Below are positions 57,339 through 64,000 of a stretch of DNA of 64,000 nucleotides, piece by piece. Origin of the DNA: Sulfolobus tengchongensis (GTDB lineage: Archaea > Thermoproteota > Thermoprotei_A > Sulfolobales > Sulfolobaceae); NCBI RefSeq assembly GCF_036967215.1, contig NZ_CP146016.1:1923337-1987336 (forward strand), read 5' to 3'. Position 1 is the stretch's first letter. Each line of letters opens with the position of its first letter. The notes beneath the pieces are model-generated. The model was not told where the DNA came from. It made no database searches and saw nothing but the letters and a program-made list of their open reading frames with translations. The position numbers and the translations under genes were made by a program.

Positions 57339-57439
57339 TTTTTAGATTTTATAAGAATATTCTGTTTACTCAATACAACATTAAAAACCAGACTCCTTGT
57401 GTGATTTACCAATTAAAGGTGGGTTACTGTTAACCCTAT

Positions 57440-57605
57440 TTAAAATGCGAGAAAGTGCTTTGTGATGTATTTGTAGGCATTACATGCTATGCCTCTAACA
57501 ATCAAACTGTTGAAAAATCGTAGGAAATTATCTGTTTGGTACGTTCTTCTCGCTATGGAGAGAATATGAAAGAGTAACGTAGAGCTTAAAAACCCACAAA
57601 GTAGT
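57440..57605 (-). pseudogene. C-terminal fragment of an unknown repeated gene
   Basis: The minus frame is open for about 55 codons, LLCGFLSSTLLFHILSIARRTYQTDN, then FLRFFNSLIVRGIACNAYKYITKHFLAF and stop at 57440. It has no start. Degenerate copies lie at 55227-55300 and, in part, 10902-10947. Recurrence and decay suggest a mobile element, probably a transposase end, but the family is not recognised. It abuts the operator of the ATPase at 57644. Confidence 0.5.
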
Positions 57606-57621
57606 GAGAAAGTTTAAATTA

Positions 57622-57646
57622 ACTGGTGGTACACCAGTAACTGGTG
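57622..57646. promoter_or_regulatory. Operator with three ACTGGTG half-sites over the ATPase start
   Basis: ACTGGTG (57622-57628), GTA, CACCAGT (57632-57638) is a perfect inverted repeat; a third ACTGGTG (57640-57646) ends on the GTG start codon (57644). The TATA-like TTTAAATT (57613-57620) lies just upstream. A bound protein would cover the start of transcription and translation, so self-repression is the likely use. Confidence 0.6.
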
Positions 57647-58699
57647 ATACTACAGTTGCTATTTGATCTCCATCCTAAAGAGAGCATTAAAGAACTTTTC
57701 GGAAGAGAAAAGGAAGTTGAATTTGTAATTTCTCAATTAATTTCAGGTAATTGGGTAATAATTTCTGGACAAAGAGAAATCGGAAAGACGTCTTTAATAA
57801 AAGTCGTTATAAACGAGCTAAAGAAGAGAAGGAAGATTCCGGGAATTTACGTAAATCTAAGAGGTATTAAAAGCTTAAACTCACTCCTTTCTCTCATGTT
57901 AGCTGAGATAAATAAGGGAATCAGTTGGAACTTTCACGTTAACGTTAATTTTGCTATTACTAATGCAGGTATTGAAATAAAAAAGGGAAGCAAAGTCGTC
58001 AATAGTTTACTGGAACTTCTTCTCTCCTCAGATGAGATAGTTATTGGATTTGATGAGGTTCAAGAACTTACCTCAGTCTCAAAACAATTTCTTGACATAT
58101 TAGGAAACGTATATTCTAGCAATCCTAAGGTTCATCTAATCTTCTCTGGTTCTTATGTAGGTCTTGTAACCTCAATGCTAAATCCTCCATCATCCTCTCC
58201 TCTTCATAGCAGACCTCCAGTAGAGGTCAAACTCAAGCCCTTTAATGAAGAAACTTCGCTATCCTTTCTTAAAAAGGGAATGGAAGAAGTCAACGTAGAA
58301 TTTACCCATTATGAGGAAACTGTTGAAAAACTTGATGGCATTGCGGGCTGGTTAACTCTCTTCGGCAATCTTTACGCGATCAGAAAAATTAACTTTAATG
58401 ATGCTCTTTCACAAACTGTCAATGAAGGAAAGAAAATAATGATAGATGAATTTAATCACTTTCTATCAACTAAAAAGAATAAGGAACTCTATTGTGCTAT
58501 TATGGAGGTACTTAAGGTTGTTAATAAATGGAAAGAGATAAAGAATGGTGTTGAAATCAAAATTGGGAAGATAGATGATAAGGAATTTTCCAATGCTTTA
58601 AAGAATCTAGTTAATTTTAACTTTGTAACAAAAGAAGGAGAAAAATATGAGATTACAGATCCAATTTTAAAGGAGATTAGCTTTAAATGCAATCCGTAA
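57644..58699 (+). CDS. Archaeal P-loop ATPase (ATPase_2 type)
   Basis: 351 residues from GTG 57644. Walker A is VIISGQREIGKTSLIKVV (about 36-53), Walker B EIVIGFDEVQELTS, a sensor-like LIFSGSYVGLVTSML, then a winged-helix C-terminal part (LYCAIMEVLKVVNKWKEIKNGVEIKIGKIDDKEFSNALKNLVNFNFVTKEG). It belongs to the same broad class as the gene at 44731 but lacks the nuclease-like end. The function of the class is unknown; both are preceded by triple half-site operators. Confidence 0.8.
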   Translation: MILQLLFDLHPKESIKELFGREKEVEFVISQLISGNWVIISGQREIGKTSLIKVVINELKKRRKIPGIYVNLRGIKSLNSLLSLMLAEINKGISWNFHVNVNFAITNAGIEIKKGSKVVNSLLELLLSSDEIVIGFDEVQELTSVSKQFLDILGNVYSSNPKVHLIFSGSYVGLVTSMLNPPSSSPLHSRPPVEVKLKPFNEETSLSFLKKGMEEVNVEFTHYEETVEKLDGIAGWLTLFGNLYAIRKINFNDALSQTVNEGKKIMIDEFNHFLSTKKNKELYCAIMEVLKVVNKWKEIKNGVEIKIGKIDDKEFSNALKNLVNFNFVTKEGEKYEITDPILKEISFKCNP

Positions 58700-58987
58700 A
58701 CTATTCTACCCTTCTGGGTGAAGTATCTTAGCCTTGCGACTGGGATTTCCTGAGAGTGTCAGAATTGGATAAAATTCAGCTTGTTTTTAATATAGAGTAT
58801 AAAATTAACTCTATGTTCCAAGTTATTACCTTAATTTGAGGTTAAATTGATTAACTTACTTGTCAACCTACCCAACTTAAGTATTACTCACGTTTTTTAT
58901 TAACTAGAAGATTTCAAATAATTATTCGCTGAATTTTTCTCACTCCGGATCTCTCAAGAGTAATTTCTAGTCTACGTCAATTGCTCA

Positions 58988-60415
58988 TCAAGATTTCCTT
59001 TTCCTTATAGCAACAACAGAAACAACTGCTAACAATATTACAATTACACCAGAGATGATTACTAAACTATTTGCACCATATGATATTAAAGGTGGTTTCG
59101 TCTGCGTTATTGTTAATAGTGGATGACTGGTAAATACCACATAATACGCTCCAGACGAACTTCCAACTACATATAGTACGCCATTACTTAGGAAATAGTT
59201 TGTTTGGTTTAGGAATACGAGTGAACCATTAGGAAACTGTTCCAATACTATAAATCCGTCATTATATTGGGGTGTGATAGTAATTAGGAAAACTGACGAA
59301 TTGGAATTAACAACAGCTTTTGCTGCTAAAAATACATTGTTTTCAATGGTAATATTCGTTACATATATATTAACTGGGTGAAAGAGCTTAACGTTATATA
59401 CATTGCCATTAATAATTAGAAACATTCTGGAGATGTTATCTAGACTAATATTTACAAGTACTCCAGTCTCTCCATTAACATAAACCATACGTGAAAAAGT
59501 AATGTTGGCAGTACTTTCTACACTATTGTTACTGATCCCTATTAAAACTGGAAAATCGTCTATTACAGCAACTGTAACGTATTTAGGGGTATAATATTGG
59601 ACATTAAGATTTCTTAATATGAGTAAACTAGACCCAACTAACCCACTTGAATTGACAATATTTATCTTAACTAGTCCCACTGGAGTACCGTTTATTCCAA
59701 AGAATTTTATTTCTGTACTGTTTTGTGATTTCCATATTATAGATGGTAATAGAGTGTTATAAAAAGAAGATAAGGCAACGCTAAAAGCGGTAATATTATT
59801 TAATGACGACAATGAAGATAATGGAATGTAAGTCTCATATGGTAGATTTGAAAGAATTACATAACTAACGTTAACTAAGGGAACATAAGGCAATTCAACG
59901 TAACTATTTGCCATAGCAGTGATATTAAGACTATATATTAGAGATCCATTCAAGTATTGTAACTCTAGAATTCCACTTTCATTTATATAACCATAAGTAG
60001 TGATGAAGCCTGGTTTTGAAAGATAGCCACCCCATACTATTTCTCTTTGGCCCGAAGTATATAGTAATATCCTTATAAGTTGTGGGAGTCCACTATATAC
60101 TGTGATCTTATCTCCGTTAATTGATAAGTTTACTATAGCATTATGGTAATATGTTGCTACGGTTAATGGCTTAAATTGATAAATTGTTTTGTTTCCAACT
60201 AAAGTTATTTGAGATATGTTATTGGTGTAGATTATTTCATTATTAACTCCGTTAATTACTGTGTAATTTAAATATTGCTGGTTCTGGCTTAGAATGGTAA
60301 AATATTGCTCACCAATAACTTGTTGTTTTTGTATATTTGAATTACCCAAAGGTATTATGGGCAATGATAACAGAATAAAGAACAAAATAATGTACATGAT
60401 AAATTTACTTTTCAT
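58988..60415 (-). CDS. Secreted membrane-anchored surface protein (family of 2650-4281)
   Basis: 475 residues. Signal peptide (IMYIILFFILLSLPIIPLGNS), extracellular part with many sequons, short linker (LTITQTKPPLISYG) and C-terminal helix (NSLVIISGVIVILLAVVSVVAIRKRKS). It matches the 543-residue protein from about residue 100 to the linker, but has no long Ser/Thr tract. Its promoter lacks the GTTTCAC palindrome seen before the other, so the two may be used under different conditions. Function unknown. Confidence 0.8.
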   Translation of the reverse strand: MKSKFIMYIILFFILLSLPIIPLGNSNIQKQQVIGEQYFTILSQNQQYLNYTVINGVNNEIIYTNNISQITLVGNKTIYQFKPLTVATYYHNAIVNLSINGDKITVYSGLPQLIRILLYTSGQREIVWGGYLSKPGFITTYGYINESGILELQYLNGSLIYSLNITAMANSYVELPYVPLVNVSYVILSNLPYETYIPLSSLSSLNNITAFSVALSSFYNTLLPSIIWKSQNSTEIKFFGINGTPVGLVKINIVNSSGLVGSSLLILRNLNVQYYTPKYVTVAVIDDFPVLIGISNNSVESTANITFSRMVYVNGETGVLVNISLDNISRMFLIINGNVYNVKLFHPVNIYVTNITIENNVFLAAKAVVNSNSSVFLITITPQYNDGFIVLEQFPNGSLVFLNQTNYFLSNGVLYVVGSSSGAYYVVFTSHPLLTITQTKPPLISYGANSLVIISGVIVILLAVVSVVAIRKRKS

Positions 60416-60547
60416 CCACTCTTCTTTTCGTCTATCGCATTTAAACTCATCTACTAAATTCGTATTAAAAATTATTTATAATATGGAATTAGATTGTTGC
60501 CAGTATTTAATTCGTTATTGCTTTAACAATTTACTTAACTAAGATAA

Positions 60548-60943
60548 TTACCAGATCGATAAATCAAGAGCTAACAAGTTTATAGCTTTAGCAGCATCTC
60601 TGATCGATATTACCCCAATTAATTCCCCATTTTTGCCAACTACAGCAAGATGCCTAACGTTATTTTGATACATGATAATTAATGCTTCCGTAACGTCCTT
60701 TTCCGGTGAGACCGTAATTAAACCTCTTGTCATTATTTTAGATATCGGAGAGTCAAGAGGAACATCGTCAGCAACAGCTCTTAATATATCCCTCTCAGTT
60801 ACTATTCCTATTGGACTATTTCTATCATCTACAATTATTAACGAGCCTAGATTTTCCCTTTTCATTATCTTAGCAGCTTCTTTTACGCTGATTTCCGGTT
60901 TTGCGGTAACTGGATTCCTAACAACTAAATCTCCTACTAACAT
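60548..60943 (-). CDS. CBS-domain pair protein
   Basis: 131 residues with two CBS repeats: VRNPVTAKPEISVKEAAKIMKRENLGSLIIVDDRNSPIGIVTERDI and KIMTRGLITVSPEKDVTEALIIMYQNNVRHLAVVGKNGELIGVISIRDAAKAI. Such pairs bind adenosine nucleotides and sense energy state. No catalytic domain is attached; the partner is unknown. Confidence 0.85.
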   Translation of the reverse strand: MLVGDLVVRNPVTAKPEISVKEAAKIMKRENLGSLIIVDDRNSPIGIVTERDILRAVADDVPLDSPISKIMTRGLITVSPEKDVTEALIIMYQNNVRHLAVVGKNGELIGVISIRDAAKAINLLALDLSIW

Positions 60944-61006
60944 CTAACATTCTCCATTTATTATTTTGAGTATAAACTATTTAATTTTCCTCCGAGGATG
61001 GAAACA

Positions 61007-61414
61007 CTATATAACGTCATGCCAAGGGGGAACTCTAATTGTATCTGGTCTATCCCATTTGTCATATGGTTTTATATCAAGAACTGGAGTCCCGTCAAAA
61101 GCATTAATCCCTTTTGCTATTATTACATTACCGATAATATTGATAAGTTCAGCTATAGATATCCCTATGGGGTTAGGTCTATTTTGTGATCTGGTTGCGA
61201 AAACTCCAACTTTTAGACCTTTCTTTTCTCTCAATAGACTTCCATCAAAGTTAGCTAAGTGGAGGTGATAGATAACTATTATATGCGAGAAATTCTCTAG
61301 ACCTTTTAGCCCTTCTTCATATTCCTTACTTACATGAATCTCCACTGGTGATTCTCTAGTTGCTGAATTGTCTTTTCTCCTTATAAGACCTATATATTTA
61401 AAACAAGCACTCAT
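61007..61414 (-). CDS. trmO: TrmO-type tRNA methyltransferase (m6t6A37)
   Basis: 135 residues. Signatures: [12 protein letters not shown] at the start, [35 protein letters not shown] and [17 protein letters not shown]. TrmO methylates the threonylcarbamoyl-adenosine at position 37 of tRNA using SAM. Single-domain archaeal form. Divergent from the ABC ATPase gene 12 bases away. Confidence 0.85.
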   Translation of the reverse strand: MSACFKYIGLIRRKDNSATRESPVEIHVSKEYEEGLKGLENFSHIIVIYHLHLANFDGSLLREKKGLKVGVFATRSQNRPNPIGISIAELINIIGNVIIAKGINAFDGTPVLDIKPYDKWDRPDTIRVPPWHDVI

Positions 61415-61426
61415 TATAATAAATTC

Positions 61427-62254
61427 GTGATCGAAGCTATTAATCTTACTAAAGTTTATAAGGATGGGACGAGGGCGTTGGATGGGCTAACTTTCAGTTC
61501 TACCTCTAGAGTAGTAACGTTATTAGGAAGAAATGGAGCAGGTAAAACTACATTAACTAGAATACTTTCAACCCAATTATTACCAACTAGTGGAATTGCT
61601 AAAGTCGAAGGTTACGATGTAGTTAAAGATGCTAAAAAGGTTAGAAAGATTATAACGTCTATACCTCAGGAAGCTAAACCAGTGGGTATTGCAAGCCCGA
61701 TGGAACATTTAGTTATGTACCTTACCGCAAGAGGGTTTTCATTTACTGATGCTAATGAAATTGCTAGAAATGCATTAAAAGAGGTTGGATTATGGGAAGT
61801 TAGAGATAAACCGAGCGATGAGCTTTCTGGTGGAATGAAAAGGAAGATTTTTGTGGCAATGGCATTAGCTTCTAACGCAGAAATGGTATTGTTAGATGAG
61901 CCTACTACTGGACTAGATCCTTATTCAAGGCTAGAAGTCTGGTCCGTGTTAAAAAGTATAAAGAGTAAAATTTTGCTTACAACACATTACATGGAAGAAG
62001 CTGAAGAGCTTTCAGATGAAGTAGTACTTTTACATAAGGGAAAACTTATTGCAAAAGGTAATGTAAGGGAACTTTTAGCTAAGTTTAACGATAAGGTCAG
62101 AGTTGAGGGTATAGGAGAGTTTAAAGTAGGCAGATTAAGGATTAGTTATGTTGATAGGAATAAGGCATCAGAATACGTGGGGAGATTTGTAGTTAAGCCG
62201 ATTACATTAGAGGATTTATTTATTATCTATGGCGGTGAGGCTCTTGAAGAGTAA
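61427..62254 (+). CDS. ABC transporter ATPase subunit
   Basis: 275 residues from GTG. Walker [21 protein letters not shown], signature [16 protein letters not shown], Walker [14 protein letters not shown], and H-loop [14 protein letters not shown]. This is the drug/polysaccharide exporter (ABC-2) type. It overlaps the permease gene by 26 bases. The cargo is unknown. Confidence 0.9.
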   Translation: MIEAINLTKVYKDGTRALDGLTFSSTSRVVTLLGRNGAGKTTLTRILSTQLLPTSGIAKVEGYDVVKDAKKVRKIITSIPQEAKPVGIASPMEHLVMYLTARGFSFTDANEIARNALKEVGLWEVRDKPSDELSGGMKRKIFVAMALASNAEMVLLDEPTTGLDPYSRLEVWSVLKSIKSKILLTTHYMEEAEELSDEVVLLHKGKLIAKGNVRELLAKFNDKVRVEGIGEFKVGRLRISYVDRNKASEYVGRFVVKPITLEDLFIIYGGEALEE

Positions 62255-62978
62255 TTATCTTTTAGCTTTCACAATATTTTATGGTTTATCGTCTGTAAGA
62301 AGAGGATTCGTTTACGTGTTAACTTATCTGAGCATACCTTTAGCTGAATTATTCTTAATTTATATTATCACTAGAGGAGATTTTGTTAAATTCGCTATTG
62401 TAGGTGGGCTAATAAGTGTAATGGCAAATAACGGATTTTCCTCTATTGGTGATTTCGTATTCCTAAGACTAGAGAGCAGACTTCAAGATTTGTTAGTTGC
62501 AACTGATATTGGACCAAGTGATTATATAATGGGGCTTATGTTAGCTAATTTACTATATTCCTCTCCCGGAATTGTACTGTATATTATCTTAGCGATTGTG
62601 TATCACGTACTAACTTTAACTAACTTCTTACCGTTGCTGATAAATGTAACTCTACTTCTGTTTACTACGTCTTCTATAGGATTCTTCTTAGCTAGTTTAG
62701 TACCTCATACTAGATATGGCTGGGGTCTCGCTGGTCTCCTATCAAGTATTTTAACAATAGTACCGCCGGTTTTTTATCCTTACACTTTCCTTCCTAAGTT
62801 AATTTATATGGCTTTACTGCCAATACCGACTACCGCATCTGCGATATTTTCACAAGGTATTACGCATTTAGTAAACGCAAGTGAAAAATTAATTATTGTA
62901 TCATTTTTAACGCTGTTACTCGAATCTATATTGTTCTTTTATCTCTCTATTAAGTTCAGTAGATGGAGGGAGAGATGA
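62229..62978 (+). CDS. ABC-2 type permease subunit
   Basis: 249 residues, about six membrane helices. ATG 62229 (or the GTG at 62235) lies inside the end of the ATPase gene, so the two are coupled. [46 protein letters not shown] is the ABC-2 core pattern. The gene end overlaps the convergent zinc-ribbon gene by 63 bases. Confidence 0.85.
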   Translation: MAVRLLKSNYLLAFTIFYGLSSVRRGFVYVLTYLSIPLAELFLIYIITRGDFVKFAIVGGLISVMANNGFSSIGDFVFLRLESRLQDLLVATDIGPSDYIMGLMLANLLYSSPGIVLYIILAIVYHVLTLTNFLPLLINVTLLLFTTSSIGFFLASLVPHTRYGWGLAGLLSSILTIVPPVFYPYTFLPKLIYMALLPIPTTASAIFSQGITHLVNASEKLIIVSFLTLLLESILFFYLSIKFSRWRER

Positions 62979-63167
62979 CCTTACCTCGTACTCTATAAAA
63001 ACATAACCGCAATTAGGGCATCTCTTCACTACTTTGTTACCTACATGTTCTACCATAATTTCAACGACCTTACCGCATTTAGGACAACTTCTTCTAGCCA
63101 CGAAATAAAGCTTATTCCTAGTTACCCTTTTAAGTTTTCCAGCTAATTTGCCCACTATAATTTGCAA
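62916..63167 (-). CDS. Zinc-ribbon protein
   Basis: 83 residues. CPKCGKVVEIMVEHVGNKVVKRCPNCGYVF is a CxxC...CxxC ribbon (about 29-58) with a basic N-terminal stretch (GKLAGKLKRVTRNKLYFVARRS). It may bind nucleic acid. The C-terminal tail overlaps the end of the permease gene on the other strand. Confidence 0.7.
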   Translation of the reverse strand: MQIIVGKLAGKLKRVTRNKLYFVARRSCPKCGKVVEIMVEHVGNKVVKRCPNCGYVFIEYEVRSSLPPSTELNREIKEQYRFE

Positions 63168-63366
63168 AACTGATAGAAAATATCAACCTTTAGATAAAAG
63201 AACTTGATTTCCTTTACAGTACTATCCTTCCCTTCAACTAAATGCAGTTAATTTATCAACTGAAATACTACCTCGTCTTAGAATAATAGGAAAAAGACAA
63301 ACTTTCATTTGGTTACGAAGATTATCCTAACTGAAAGCTAATTAGGGTTTACATTAAGTTTTAACT

Positions 63367-63849
63367 ATGAATATTCATAAGCTTATGCAACTTCCGCTTG
63401 TTGACGAAAAAGAAAGTGATGCAGCGGTAGTTGTTATAATAGCTAAAGGTCAATATATTTTGTTAATAAAAAGGGTAAGTAATCCGAAAGATCCTTGGTC
63501 TGGCCAGATGGCACTACCTGGAGGACACAGAGAGGGTAATGAAACAACTCTTCAAGCTGCAATTAGAGAGTGTAAAGAGGAAGTGGGAATTACGCCCAAT
63601 ATAAAATCAAGCTTGGGAGTATTTTCACCTAATAATATTAAAATTAAAGTTAGAGCATATATAGCTCTATCGGAGGATTTGATTGAACCAAGACCCAATC
63701 CTAAAGAAATAGATAAGGTTTTCTGGATTCACGAGAAGGAGTTCATTAAAGGCGAAGACAACGCTTTCTATTATAATCAGTACAGAATTTGGGGTATGAC
63801 ATATAGAATCCTCTCTAAATTGTTTGAAATAGGAGATGTTAAAATTTAA
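63367..63849 (+). CDS. NUDIX hydrolase (CoA-diphosphatase-like)
   Basis: 160 residues. The Nudix box is GGHREGNETTLQAAIRECKEEVGI (about 53-76), preceded by SNPKDPWSGQMALPGG as in NudL/CoA-pyrophosphatase enzymes. It hydrolyses a nucleoside diphosphate linked to another group. Single gene. Confidence 0.85.
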   Translation: MNIHKLMQLPLVDEKESDAAVVVIIAKGQYILLIKRVSNPKDPWSGQMALPGGHREGNETTLQAAIRECKEEVGITPNIKSSLGVFSPNNIKIKVRAYIALSEDLIEPRPNPKEIDKVFWIHEKEFIKGEDNAFYYNQYRIWGMTYRILSKLFEIGDVKI

Positions 63850-63884
63850 ATTTTTGATTTTATAAAAGACTAAAGCGTAGCTAA

Positions 63885-64000
63885 ATGATAAGAGTTGAAA
63901 TTCCAAGAAAAATATACAGTACATTTGAAGAAATTATAAAGAATAAGGCAATTAGCGTTACAGAGGATACCATGTTATTGTCTTTGAATGATTCCTTAAT
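63885..64000 (+). CDS. Start of an unknown gene, cut by the window edge
   Basis: ATG 63885 opens MIRVEIPRKIYSTFEEIIKN, then KAISVTEDTMLLSLNDSL, 38 codons to the window edge without a stop. It follows a spacer with an AT-rich promoter. No domain can be assigned from this much; the first residues are compatible with a small DNA-binding or toxin-antitoxin protein. Confidence 0.5.
   Translation, partial: MIRVEIPRKIYSTFEEIIKNKAISVTEDTMLLSLNDSL

Overview
The window is crenarchaeal chromosome of the Sulfolobus/Saccharolobus (solfataricus-islandicus) type. It is strongly AT-rich and leaderless, has many GTGA/ATGA gene overlaps, and carries Sulfolobales hallmark genes: enzymes of the D-arabinose (pentonate) pathway, a GalS-type alpha-galactosidase, HTH_10 (bacterio-opsin-activator type) regulators, DUF35/thiolase pairs, VapBC and HEPN/MNT modules, IS605-type tnpB, and class III signal-peptide surface proteins. 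No rRNA, tRNA or CRISPR array was seen. The species call is an inference from gene content.

Layout. 0-2.3 kb: tail of an HTH_10 regulator, then a metal-permease-like gene split by a tnpB element. 2.6-6.5 kb: a surface-protein island (two secreted or anchored proteins, a membrane-spanning winged-HTH regulator, a small secreted protein) with GAAAC/GTTTC palindromes in its promoters. 6.6-9.7 kb: ilvD followed by an M32 carboxypeptidase interrupted by one in-frame TAG. 10.2-12.4 kb: VapBC, tatA and a frameshifted tatC. 12.4-17.3 kb: methyltransferase, DUF998 protein, and an SDR/thiolase-like/DUF35 operon with an HTH_10 regulator beside it. 18-22.8 kb: a second VapBC, a probably bacterial-derived NAD(P)-binding protein, HtpX, an amidotransferase and a prolyl-iminopeptidase-like hydrolase. 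22.9-33.3 kb: the pentonate cluster (2,5-dioxopentanoate dehydrogenase, 2-keto-3-deoxy-D-arabinonate dehydratase, D-arabinonate dehydratase) with a solute-binding protein, two MFS carriers and a helical-repeat protein. 33.5-43.9 kb: truncated ATPase, HD hydrolase, alpha-galactosidase, two HEPN/MNT modules whose HEPN genes are both broken, MFS exporter, LutAB-like redox pair, MBL hydrolase. 44.7-52 kb: DUF234-type ATPase and a pilin-like/FlaF-FlaG-like surface cluster whose two divergent lead genes share a single palindromic TATA box. 52.7-64 kb: MaoC hydratase, further members of the two surface-protein families of the first island, ATP-cone protein, HxlR-type regulator, a second ATPase with a triple-repeat operator, CBS protein, TrmO, an ABC exporter, a NUDIX enzyme and the start of an unknown gene.

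How the genes work together. The three pentonate enzymes convert D-arabinonate to 2-oxoglutarate, with candidate importers alongside and an ARA-box-like promoter motif. The surface island looks like a self-contained unit: an envelope sensor whose DNA-binding domain is cytoplasmic, placed among secreted proteins that share its promoter motif; a related gene 48 kb away has a matching promoter block. The thiolase-like protein has lost the nucleophilic Cys and the GHP His and sits with DUF35, which recalls Ltp2-type aldolases more than thiolases.

Mobile-element history is prominent: one intact tnpB element, three solo tnpB 3' ends that keep the guide-RNA-like end (A and B also keep its hairpins), and three relics of another element. 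Several genes carry single lesions (M32, tatC, two HEPN genes, an ATPase). Strongest leads: the regulator/surface island, the solo omega-RNA-like elements, the shared divergent TATA box, the alpha-helical repeat protein and the operators overlapping ATPase start codons.
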